Positions 7,411 through 14,668 of a DNA stretch of 39,349 bases are shown here, piece by piece. The translations under genes were made by a program, and so were the position numbers. Position 1 is the stretch's first letter, and each line of letters starts with the position of its first letter. The notes beneath the pieces were generated by a model. The model saw only the letters and a list, made by a program, of their open reading frames with translations, had not been told where the DNA came from and made no database searches. This DNA is from an uncultured Pelagibacteraceae bacterium (GTDB lineage: Bacteria; Pseudomonadota; Alphaproteobacteria; Pelagibacterales; Pelagibacteraceae): contig CACHDJ010000009.1 of the NCBI GenBank assembly GCA_902578525.1, positions 1-39,349 of the forward strand, written 5' to 3'.

Positions 7411-8316
7411 TCAGTTAAACCGCCCTCTAATCCTTAAAAGCTCACGACTCAGATTTAAATTTTCCTTAAATGCTCTTCGTCCATGAAGCCAGAAATGATT
7501 ATTTGCAACTATAGAATATCCGACAGGTAATTTTGTAATTATTTTATGTTTACTGCCCTCTAAAGCATCAGAAAGTTTTTGTAAAAATAGTCCTTGCTCC
7601 ATGTTCTGTGGTTCAGGAAATTGATCTATGTAAGATATTTGAGGCTTTCCTCTAACATCTGCTGAAAAAATTGGATGTTCTACTTTATAATTAACATTTT
7701 TACTTTTAGGAGATGACCACACAAAATTCCTTTTTCCTATTGGATCATTAAACAACTGATCGCAATATTCCCAATCATCTAAATGTAATATAGCAGTCTC
7801 TCCACCTTCGACATTTTTTTCTTCAATCTTTGTCATTAAAAGCCAATCAGTTACCTCTTTTACATAAGTGCCATCAGTATGAAGATCCATATTTGTATAG
7901 GCCTTCCTTAAATAAGAGTCACTTCTGTCCTCATGTTTTACATGGAATCTTGCGTAATATTTTCCAGACATAGAATCGTGGTTTGGGTTTCCTAAAAGAT
8001 GAGAAATTGCAGTTGATAGTTTAACTAAAAAAATATCATTTACATTTATATTTTGTTCTTTGGGGCCAATGATAAAACAACCTAGCTTTCTATCTTTAAT
8101 AATTTCATTCAATAAAATACCAAGTTTATTTTGACTTAAGTCATCTAAACTCTTTGCAATCGTGAATCTAGTAAAAGGTTTATATTCAATTGCAGTTAAA
8201 TCAAATTTTTTAAAAGGAAAAATTAATTTTTCTATAGTTTCATTTGTTATCTTTATGTCAATTATTCTAGAAGATAACTTATTAGGTGTAATTTCAAAGC
8301 CTGATATATTTTCCAT
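7411..8316 (-). CDS. glaH: Glutarate 2-hydroxylase (GlaH/CsiD family, Fe(II)/2-oxoglutarate dioxygenase)
   Basis: A 301-residue protein that aligns along its whole length with E. coli CsiD/GlaH as I recall it: 'SGKYYARFHVKHEDRSDSYL' against [20 protein letters not shown], 'DLHTDGTYVKEVTDW' against ELHNDGTYVEEITDY, 'LHLDDWE', 'YIDQF' and 'FWLHGR'. The iron ligands are visible as His146, Asp148 (HTD) and His278, and the C-terminal Arg-rich 'SRELLRIRGRF' supplies the 2-oxoglutarate-binding Arg. GlaH hydroxylates glutarate to L-2-hydroxyglutarate, using 2-oxoglutarate and O2, in lysine/glutarate breakdown. No L-2-hydroxyglutarate oxidase gene (lhgO) is in the window. It lies 41 bases after azlD and appears to be the last gene of the second Liv operon. 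Substrate drift within the family is possible. Confidence 0.87.
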   Translation of the reverse strand: MENISGFEITPNKLSSRIIDIKITNETIEKLIFPFKKFDLTAIEYKPFTRFTIAKSLDDLSQNKLGILLNEIIKDRKLGCFIIGPKEQNINVNDIFLVKLSTAISHLLGNPNHDSMSGKYYARFHVKHEDRSDSYLRKAYTNMDLHTDGTYVKEVTDWLLMTKIEEKNVEGGETAILHLDDWEYCDQLFNDPIGKRNFVWSSPKSKNVNYKVEHPIFSADVRGKPQISYIDQFPEPQNMEQGLFLQKLSDALEGSKHKIITKLPVGYSIVANNHFWLHGRRAFKENLNLSRELLRIRGRFN

Positions 8317-8357
8317 TTTTTAAATAACTTATATAATTATCATATATTTTAAAAGTA

Positions 8358-8681
8358 TTAAAAATAATTATTAATAATAGTCATCGAAATTGCAGAAAAA
8401 ACAGTAGGATAAACAAAATTTTTTTTAGTTATAAAAAAAATTCCTAAACTTAATAAGATAACTAATATTCGACTCAAATAACTAGCTTCCAATAAAGCAC
8501 CAACTGGAAAGACAATTGTTCTAGCAATAAGAGCTGCTAAAGTTGCATAAGCTAAACAATTAAACCATCTAAATATTTTTGAAGACTCCTTAATCCTTAC
8601 TGATGATAATACTCCTAAAAACCTAGATATATAAGTTGCTACAGAAGTTACAAGAATTGATAAAAGAATATTAACTGACAT
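8358..8681 (-). CDS. azlD: AzlD-family membrane protein (branched-chain amino acid exporter small subunit)
   Basis: About 107 residues with four hydrophobic helices; 'SRFLGVLSS' and 'LAYATLAALIARTIVFPVG' match the AzlD/BrnE small subunit. With AzlC it forms a two-component exporter of branched-chain or related amino acids. I place the start at the ATG at 8681: GGAG (8691-8688) lies six bases upstream, whereas the longer frame begins at a TTG that is itself part of that Shine-Dalgarno. With this start it overlaps azlC by 11 bases. Confidence 0.85.
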   Translation of the reverse strand: MSVNILLSILVTSVATYISRFLGVLSSVRIKESSKIFRWFNCLAYATLAALIARTIVFPVGALLEASYLSRILVILLSLGIFFITKKNFVYPTVFSAISMTIINNYF

Positions 8682-9375
8682 TTTTTTCTCCAACTAAATA
8701 AGCAACTGATCCTGCAACTAGTCCACCTAGCAAAATAGACCATTCAGGTGAAAAAAAATAAAAAATTGGACCTAAAATTGCTCCAAGTATAACAGACAAG
8801 GTTACTTGTATTGTTTTCATTGCACCTACCATCATGCATATAAAGTAAATTGGATTTAAAATTGCTAAACCCATTAACATATCTTTATTTAGATAATCAG
8901 ATAAATAAAAACCAATAATAGTTGAAATCACTGCAACACTCCAAGTTGCAGATCCAATACCTATCCAAAAATCTACTCTATTTTTCTTTTCAATTGTTTC
9001 ATAATTACTTTTCATTATTAACCAAGCCGAAACAGCAATAAAATGACATGATAGATAATATTTCCACTTTGGTTGGCTTTCATCCATCATCAATGGAAAT
9101 AAAGAAACTGCCATTGGATAAAGTCTTGCATTTACAAACCAAACAGCAATGAAGATGCTTAATAATGATGCTCCAATTAAAATTGACTCAGCCATAACTA
9201 AAGAGCCGGGTAATGCATAGATTAACATTGTTGAAAAAATACTTTCTTGAATATTAAATCCAATATTTTTAAGGAGCGCTCCAATAGCAATAAAACAACA
9301 TCCTAGAGCTATTGCTGGGCTATCAGGTTTTAAGATTGATTTGTATCCCTTAAAGAAAAACTCTTTGTTAATCAT
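8671..9375 (-). CDS. azlC: AzlC-family membrane protein (branched-chain amino acid exporter large subunit)
   Basis: A 234-residue inner-membrane protein. 'DSPAIALGCCFIAIGALLKN' near the N-terminus, 'FSTMLIYALPGSLVMAE' and 'FVNARLYPMAVSLFPLM' reproduce the AzlC/BrnF signature: a G/S-rich first helix, then the conserved N-A-R-L-Y-P stretch. The family exports branched-chain amino acids or analogues together with AzlD. The gene starts one base before the livF stop, as part of an importer operon, so an exporter-like pair is co-expressed with an ABC uptake system. Export of a product, overflow relief, or exchange are possible roles (inference). Confidence 0.88.
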   Translation of the reverse strand: MINKEFFFKGYKSILKPDSPAIALGCCFIAIGALLKNIGFNIQESIFSTMLIYALPGSLVMAESILIGASLLSIFIAVWFVNARLYPMAVSLFPLMMDESQPKWKYYLSCHFIAVSAWLIMKSNYETIEKKNRVDFWIGIGSATWSVAVISTIIGFYLSDYLNKDMLMGLAILNPIYFICMMVGAMKTIQVTLSVILGAILGPIFYFFSPEWSILLGGLVAGSVAYLVGEKNVS

Positions 9376-10161
9376 CTAGCCACCCAAAAACAGCCGACCA
9401 ACATCTGGATTATTTAAAAGATCATCTCCTTTGCCTGCTATAGCTGTTTGACCAGAAACCAAAACATAACCAATATCAGCAAACTCAAGACCTTTTTTTG
9501 CATTTTGCTCTACAAGAATAATTGTTTTTTTTTCGTTTTCTTGAAGATCTCTTAAAATTTCAAATACCATATCTATATATCTAGGTTCTAATCCAATTGA
9601 TGGTTCATCAACTAATAAAACTGAAGGCTTCATAACTAATGCTCTAGAGATTTCTAGTAATCTTCTTTCACCACCAGATAAAACTTTTGCTGGTTGATAT
9701 CTTCTATTTCCTAATCTTTCGTATTTTTGAAGAATTTTTTCAGCCTCTACATAAGCCTCTTCATTTTTATCTTTTATAAATCCACCCATTAATAAATTTT
9801 CTTCTACTGTCATATCTGGAAATACTGAATTATCCTGAAGTATATAAGCTATTCCAACAGATTTAAGTTTTTCAGCAGGAGAAAGATTGGTTATTTCTTT
9901 TCCATCAATTTCAATTTTTCCAGAAAAAATATTTGTAAATCCATAAATTGAATGAAGTATTGTAGACTTGCCTGCACCATTAGGACCAATCAAACACAAT
10001 GATTGAGCTTTGCTAACAAAAAGTTCAAAATTGTGTAGTATTTCCATTTTACCATAACCTGCATTAAGATTCTTGATAGTTAAATGAACGTCATTTGGAG
10101 ATAAGTTTTTTAAATCTTCTGCTACAGGGGCTTTGCCTAAAACTTCATATTGATTAGACAT
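9376..10161 (-). CDS. livF: Liv-type ABC transporter ATP-binding protein LivF (system B)
   Basis: A 261-residue ABC ATPase of the LivF type, with a ~25-residue N-terminal extension before the first strand. Walker A 'GPNGAGKST' is near residue 58, signature 'LSGGERRLLEISRAL' near 162, Walker B 'VLLVDEPSIGLEP' near 181, then 'LVEQNAKKGLEFAD'. Its ATG overlaps the livG stop by one base (TAATG), and azlC begins directly after its own stop. It energises the second Liv importer together with LivG. Confidence 0.93.
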   Translation of the reverse strand: MSNQYEVLGKAPVAEDLKNLSPNDVHLTIKNLNAGYGKMEILHNFELFVSKAQSLCLIGPNGAGKSTILHSIYGFTNIFSGKIEIDGKEITNLSPAEKLKSVGIAYILQDNSVFPDMTVEENLLMGGFIKDKNEEAYVEAEKILQKYERLGNRRYQPAKVLSGGERRLLEISRALVMKPSVLLVDEPSIGLEPRYIDMVFEILRDLQENEKKTIILVEQNAKKGLEFADIGYVLVSGQTAIAGKGDDLLNNPDVGRLFLGG

Positions 10162-10901
10162 TATTGAGCCCCCAGATATGCATCAATAACTCGCTTATCA
10201 TTTTTAATTTCATCTGGTGTACCATTTGCCAGCATTTTTCCGTGAGCTAAACAAAAAATATCTTCTGCTAATTGCATAATAACTTTCATATTATGTTCGA
10301 TCACTAAAAGTGTAATACCAAAATCTTGATTAACTTTAATCAGCCTATCAATAATCCCATTAATCAATGTTGGATTAATCCCTGCAGTAGGTTCATCTAA
10401 TAACAGCATTTCTGGTTCATTCATTAATGCCATAGCTAGTTCTAATAACTTTTGTTGGCCAAAAGATAAATCTCCAGCTCTTAATTTTCTTTTCTGGTAT
10501 AAACCAACAAAATTTAATAAATTTTCAGCTTTTTCTGTTAAATCTTTTGGAATCTTATTAAATATTGTTAATAAACTAGCATCACTACCTTTGTGACTAA
10601 TCAGCATATTTTCTACACAATTCAACTTTCCATAAATTCTTGTTTGTTGAAAAGTTCGTAGCAAACCAAGTTTTGCGATCACAGGTACTGGTAATTCAGA
10701 TACTTCTTTTCCATTAAATTTAATTGATCCATTATCTATTGGATAAGTACCTACGATAGAATTAAATAATGTAGTTTTACCAGAACCATTAGGTCCAATT
10801 AATCCTACAATTTTACCTTTCTCAACATTCATTGTTATATCAACATTTGCTTTAACCCCACCAAATGATTTACTTACATTGCTAACTTCCAAAATGCTCA
10901 T
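10161..10901 (-). CDS. livG: Liv-type ABC transporter ATP-binding protein LivG (system B)
   Basis: A 246-residue ABC ATPase. It carries Walker A 'GPNGSGKTT' near residue 36, the LivG-specific 'GLLRTFQQTRIY', signature 'LSFGQQKLLELAMAL' near 144 (Phe in place of the usual second Gly-side residue, common in LivG), Walker B 'MLLLDEPTAGINP' and the H-loop 'VIEHNMKVIM'. It overlaps livM by four bases (ATGA). It is normal in length and has the intact DEP motif that the system A copy lacks. Confidence 0.93.
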   Translation of the reverse strand: MSILEVSNVSKSFGGVKANVDITMNVEKGKIVGLIGPNGSGKTTLFNSIVGTYPIDNGSIKFNGKEVSELPVPVIAKLGLLRTFQQTRIYGKLNCVENMLISHKGSDASLLTIFNKIPKDLTEKAENLLNFVGLYQKRKLRAGDLSFGQQKLLELAMALMNEPEMLLLDEPTAGINPTLINGIIDRLIKVNQDFGITLLVIEHNMKVIMQLAEDIFCLAHGKMLANGTPDEIKNDKRVIDAYLGAQ

Positions 10902-11950
10902 TTTAATTCTACCTGTGCTTTTCGATCAGCTTCATCGACTACTTCCCCGAACCTTTCAGGGTATTTTTCTCTTAACCATCCCATTATTCCCTCTGGGAAA
11001 TAAATTACTATCACTACTATAAGAACTCCAAGTGCAACGTACTGCCAACCTAAAAAGAATGTCCAAAACCCTTCTTTGAAAATATGAAATACAGTTGCTC
11101 CAATAACTGGTCCCCATAAAGTTCCTTTGCCACCCAAGATTGCCATCAAGACCATGAATACTCCCATCTCTCTTCCATCAAATGCAACATCAGTGGAGTC
11201 TATATAGCCAACTAATCCACCCATAATTCCTCCAGCTAACCCACAAAAGAAAGCAGATATCATCCAGCCAATAATTTTATACTTCATAGTTTGAATTCCC
11301 ATCGCTTCTGCTTTGTCTTCATTATCTCTTATTGCATTTAAGATTAATTTAAATCTAGTTGCGTAAATTGATTTGACAGCAATAAAAGTTAAAACAACTG
11401 CCAAAAAGCTTAAGAAGTAAAAAAATTCACCTCTTGCTTCTAAACCACCAACATCAGGAAATGGTGGAGTTGTAAAACCTTGTCCAGCTCCAATAATTTC
11501 TATACCTCCAGAAATTTCTCCTGCAGCGACTCCTAAACCCAATGTACAAATTGCAAAGTAATGACCTCTTAATCCTAAAATTGAGTAACCAATTAGTCCA
11601 GCAACTATTGTGGGAACTACAGCTGCTACTACTAATCCAACTGCCATTCCTTGGAAAAATTGAACTGGTGTATGTACAAAAGTTTTTTCTCCACCACTCT
11701 CGGTCCATTCTGCTAAAGGAAAAAACATTCCAACTTGAACTGAAGCACAAAGATACATTCCAAGACCATAAAACAATATATTTCCAAAAGTGTTATAGCC
11801 CATTTCTCCACCTTGAATATTCCAAGTAAGAGCTAATACAATTAAGACACAAAGTATTGATAATTGAACTTTAAATGCAGGAAAAATAAATGGTGCTGTT
11901 ATTCCAAAAACTAATATTGCAGCATATAAAATAAAATTTTTATTTATCAT
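10898..11950 (-). CDS. livM: Branched-chain amino acid-type ABC transporter permease LivM (system B)
   Basis: A 350-residue permease with the family's 'LRGHYFAICTLGLGVAAGEI' segment (about residues 128-147), the coupling loop 'NAIRDNEDKAEAMGI' (about 211-225) and 'MAILGGKGTLWGPVIGA'. An N-terminal region with several helices and a charged C-terminal tail ('LREKYPERFGEV') complete it. The start overlaps the upstream tautomerase gene by four bases (ATGA), so translation of an enzyme and a permease is coupled here. The ligand cannot be told from the permease. Confidence 0.92.
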   Translation of the reverse strand: MINKNFILYAAILVFGITAPFIFPAFKVQLSILCVLIVLALTWNIQGGEMGYNTFGNILFYGLGMYLCASVQVGMFFPLAEWTESGGEKTFVHTPVQFFQGMAVGLVVAAVVPTIVAGLIGYSILGLRGHYFAICTLGLGVAAGEISGGIEIIGAGQGFTTPPFPDVGGLEARGEFFYFLSFLAVVLTFIAVKSIYATRFKLILNAIRDNEDKAEAMGIQTMKYKIIGWMISAFFCGLAGGIMGGLVGYIDSTDVAFDGREMGVFMVLMAILGGKGTLWGPVIGATVFHIFKEGFWTFFLGWQYVALGVLIVVIVIYFPEGIMGWLREKYPERFGEVVDEADRKAQVELK

Positions 11951-12387
11951 TTTTCCAATTTAGATAATTTTGATTTAAGTTTGGATGAGAGTCCAGAAAA
12001 CCATTGTTTTTCTTTTCCTGAATTTGGTAATACAGCACCATACTCAATCATTTGAGAAGGTGGAAGATCGTTGATGTAAACCCAAACTTGAGTTTCATCC
12101 AACTTAGAATTTTTAACTAATACATCTTTTAAATCAGAAATTAATTTATCTTTAACTTTTTTAGTTCTACCAGCTCTAATCTGACCTAATAAAAACATTG
12201 AAGCTTCTTTAACTTTTTTGCCACCCATAAAATGATTATTTTTTTTAGTTTTATTAAATATAACCTGGGCAAAATAAGTGTTAGCACCTGTTACTACATT
12301 ATGAACTTTAGTTATTCCCTCAGCTAATTTTTTTTGCTGTTTTGAGGTTAGATTAAAATTTGAATTTGTTACTGTATAAGTTGGCAT
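11947..12387 (-). CDS. cis-CaaD-like tautomerase superfamily enzyme
   Basis: A 146-residue protein that begins Met-Pro; removal of Met would expose the catalytic Pro1 of the tautomerase superfamily. Numbered from that Pro, the sequence carries His28, Arg70, Arg73, Tyr103 and Glu114, the complete catalytic set reported for cis-3-chloroacrylic acid dehalogenase (cis-CaaD) and its homologue Cg10062. Local matches include 'GQIRAGRTKKVKDKL' and 'VWVYINDLPPSQMIEYG', whose recalled cis-CaaD counterpart is VYFGEMPAQQMVEYG. Cis-CaaD hydrates and dehalogenates cis-3-chloroacrylate; Cg10062 has the same residues but acts poorly on that compound and hydrates propiolate, so true dehalogenation is not assured. 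The gene sits between livH (six bases away) and livM (four-base overlap) inside an importer operon, implying that the imported compound or a breakdown product is its substrate. The family is secure; the reaction is open. Confidence 0.82.
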   Translation of the reverse strand: MPTYTVTNSNFNLTSKQQKKLAEGITKVHNVVTGANTYFAQVIFNKTKKNNHFMGGKKVKEASMFLLGQIRAGRTKKVKDKLISDLKDVLVKNSKLDETQVWVYINDLPPSQMIEYGAVLPNSGKEKQWFSGLSSKLKSKLSKLEK

Positions 12388-12393
12388 ATTTTG

Positions 12394-13287
12394 TTATTTT
12401 AAATATTCTCTTTTTCTTGATAATTTAAATCTTCTATAAACTAAAATTAAAACTAATAGTAAGAATACCGCTCCAATTCTAAACTCTGTTCCTAAAATAT
12501 AATCAGCAAATTCCTCAAAAACTCCTAATCCCATACCTGATAATGCTACTCCAGGTAAATTTCCTAATCCTGCAACAATTACAATCATAAAAGACCTAAT
12601 TGTATAAGGTAATCCCATATAAGGATGAATTGTAAATGTTATAGATATTAGTGCACCAGCGACACCACAGAGAGCAGCATTAATACCAAATGTAGCTGCG
12701 TAAACTTTCTCTGTATCTACTCCTAGAATCTTTGCCGCTCTTGCATTCTGTGCAGTTGCTCTAATTGCACGACCAAGCTTAGATTTCTTCATATAAATCA
12801 CTAAACAAATCGCAAATAAAATACTAATGAATGCAGAAAATATTTTTGAATTTGGCAAAACTACTGCGCTATCAAATAAAAAAGTTGTTCCATAACCTGA
12901 ATTGGCTAGAACAACATCTGCACCAAATGCAAAATTCATTAGTTGCATAAAAAGAATACTTATTCCAAAAGTAGCAAGAATTGAGATAAATAAATCTCTA
13001 TCAACAACTTTATTGATTACTAATTTATAAAGTCCAACTCCAATAAAATACATTATAATTGGTGCAACAATTACACCCCAAGCAGGATGTATTCCATAAA
13101 GATACATAAAATAAGCAATGTATCCTCCAAGAATAACTAAATCACCTTGAGCAATATTTATGATATTCATGACTCCCCATTGCAAAGCCATACCATAAGC
13201 AATCAATGCAAATAAAATTCCTAAAAGTATGCCGTCCAAGCAAGCTTGAACGCTAATCATAGGATATTGGAAAACCATGAAATCCAT
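12394..13287 (-). CDS. livH: Branched-chain amino acid-type ABC transporter permease LivH (system B)
   Basis: A 297-residue permease of the LivH family. 'QWGVMNIINIAQGDLVILGG' (about residues 31-50) is the family's first conserved block, 'AIRATAQNARAAKILGVD' (about 175-192) the cytoplasmic coupling loop, and 'IVIVAGLGNLPGVALSG' the late conserved helix. The length is typical. It is the first permease gene after the binding protein, separated from it by a terminator-like hairpin, and is followed after six bases by the tautomerase gene. Confidence 0.93.
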   Translation of the reverse strand: MDFMVFQYPMISVQACLDGILLGILFALIAYGMALQWGVMNIINIAQGDLVILGGYIAYFMYLYGIHPAWGVIVAPIIMYFIGVGLYKLVINKVVDRDLFISILATFGISILFMQLMNFAFGADVVLANSGYGTTFLFDSAVVLPNSKIFSAFISILFAICLVIYMKKSKLGRAIRATAQNARAAKILGVDTEKVYAATFGINAALCGVAGALISITFTIHPYMGLPYTIRSFMIVIVAGLGNLPGVALSGMGLGVFEEFADYILGTEFRIGAVFLLLVLILVYRRFKLSRKREYLK

Positions 13288-13298
13288 AATTTGCCTTC

Positions 13299-13331
13299 AA
13301 AAAAAAATACCCCCTAGCGTTTAGGGGGTAT
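13299..13331 (-). terminator. Hairpin attenuator between the binding-protein gene and livH
   Basis: A 10-bp perfect stem (arms 13307-13316 and 13322-13331, with five C opposite five G) and a five-base loop are followed on the minus strand by a U run (13307 to 13299). It looks like a full intrinsic terminator. As the remaining transporter genes lie beyond it with only a short gap and no clear promoter, it probably lets only part of transcription through, giving more binding protein than permease. Confidence 0.85.
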
Positions 13332-13345
13332 TTATAGATTTGTTA

Positions 13346-14584
13346 TTATCTTTCAGACCACTTAGGAACTGGGTGAATCAACTTAGCCGAAGCCCACTTA
13401 AGTGGAGCTACAACTTTGTTTTCACATTTCCCTGCGCTATCACACATAACTTGGAAAAGTACCATAGGCTTGTCAACATTTTGACCACCCGGTGCGAACT
13501 TTATGTTTCCATAGAATGTTTGCATGTTAGTTGCTGCAAGAGCATCTCTTACTTTTTTTTGATCGAAAGAATTAGCTCTTTCAAAAGCATCTTTAAAAAC
13601 TAATAATGCTGCTGAAGACTCAGCTGCTTGGTACGGCGGATCATACCCAAACTCTTTTGTAAAGTCTGCCGCATAAGTCATACCATCTTTAAAGAAGTCA
13701 TCTTTATAAGTTAATGTTTTATGCCATTGTGAAGCACAAAGTGCATACTGAGAATTTTTACCATGTTGTTTTGATAATTTCGCAGCATCACAGTGCGTCA
13801 TCGCAAGCATCGGAACATCTACTTTCATTTCAGCAATTTGTCTAATTGCTGTTAATGCACCTTTTGTATGACCTGATACAACTAGAACATCTGGTTTCAT
13901 TTGTTTAACTTTTACTAATGTAGCAGCCATATCATTTAGCTCTTTTGGTAGTTTATCATCGATTATAATTTCAGATCCAGTTTCTTTCGCTGCATCTAAA
14001 ATACCTAATCTTACGTCTTGAGAAAAAGCATCTTGTTCAAATGCTTGAGCAATTCTAACGCCTTTACCACCATTTAATTCAACTGCTGTTCTGATAGCAA
14101 CATCTAGATATAAATTAGCTGGAGCTAGAACTGCAAATAGATATTTGTAACCTTTAGTAAACAAAGATCTAGAAGCACCATTTGCCTCAACCATTGGTAC
14201 ACCATATTTTTCTGTTACAGGAGCAATTGCTTTTGTTAATCCTGAACTGTATGGGCCAAGCATAAACTCAACACCATCTTGTGAGATTAATCTTTCTGCA
14301 AGCTGTGCTGCTCTTTTTGGGTTTGACTCATCATCATAATAAATGATTTCAAACTTATAAGTTTTTCCACCAACTTTAACTCCACCCATGCTATTAATTC
14401 TATCAACAGCCATGTTGTAGCCGTTTTGCGTATGAACACCATTAGATGAATACTTTCCAGTTAATGAAATAGCAGAACCTAAAATTATCTTATCACCAAC
14501 AACTTTTGCAAAAGATGTTACTGACGAAGATAAAAGTAGTGCTAATGCAGAAATAAAACTTAAAATTATTTTATTTATTTTCAT
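13346..14584 (-). CDS. ABC transporter substrate-binding protein, branched-chain amino acid/amide type (system B)
   Basis: A 412-residue periplasmic protein. Residues 1-26 form a signal peptide (Lys-rich start, hydrophobic core 'IILSFISALALLLSSS', cut near SFA-KV). The mature part is a Peripla_BP_6 protein: 'ILGSAISLTGKYSSNG' is the classic first strand and loop, then 'NPKRAAQLAERLISQDGVEF', 'MLGPYSSGLTKAIAPV' and 'YQAAESSAALLVFKDAF'. It would capture the ligand and pass it to the LivHM channel encoded downstream. The ligand is not clear from sequence; the family covers branched-chain amino acids, amides, urea and aromatic acids. It is the first gene of the composite operon, with AAGGGA several bases before the ATG and a plausible promoter 30-60 bases upstream. 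Confidence 0.92.
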   Translation of the reverse strand: MKINKIILSFISALALLLSSSVTSFAKVVGDKIILGSAISLTGKYSSNGVHTQNGYNMAVDRINSMGGVKVGGKTYKFEIIYYDDESNPKRAAQLAERLISQDGVEFMLGPYSSGLTKAIAPVTEKYGVPMVEANGASRSLFTKGYKYLFAVLAPANLYLDVAIRTAVELNGGKGVRIAQAFEQDAFSQDVRLGILDAAKETGSEIIIDDKLPKELNDMAATLVKVKQMKPDVLVVSGHTKGALTAIRQIAEMKVDVPMLAMTHCDAAKLSKQHGKNSQYALCASQWHKTLTYKDDFFKDGMTYAADFTKEFGYDPPYQAAESSAALLVFKDAFERANSFDQKKVRDALAATNMQTFYGNIKFAPGGQNVDKPMVLFQVMCDSAGKCENKVVAPLKWASAKLIHPVPKWSER

Positions 14585-14616
14585 TTTATTTCCCTTTTTT
14601 AATTAATTAAATGTTA

Positions 14617-14645
14617 ATTAAATAAAGAAAACCACACTTTTGCAA
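14617..14645 (-). promoter_or_regulatory. Candidate sigma-70 promoter of the system B Liv operon
   Basis: On the minus strand TTGCAA (14645-14640) and TTTAAT (14622-14617, 5 of 6) are separated by exactly 17 bases, giving a start about 25 bases before the ATG at 14584. The -35 matches only 4 of 6. The same TTGCAA occurs in the leuA candidate promoter. Confidence 0.4.
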
Positions 14646-14658
14646 GTGACAAAAAGTG
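14628..14658 (-). terminator. Weak terminator-like hairpin after the LysE-family gene
   Basis: Arms 14635-14641 and 14652-14658 form a perfect 7-bp stem with a ten-base loop, followed on the minus strand by a U-rich run with interruptions. It lies ten bases after the exporter stop and overlaps the -35 of the next promoter. Low GC in the stem makes termination inefficient at best. Confidence 0.45.
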
Positions 14659-14668
14659 CTGTAATCTT

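Noticed and set aside
8682-8693. TTG start for azlD four codons upstream
   Set aside because: The TTG-GAG codons themselves form the Shine-Dalgarno of the ATG at 8681.
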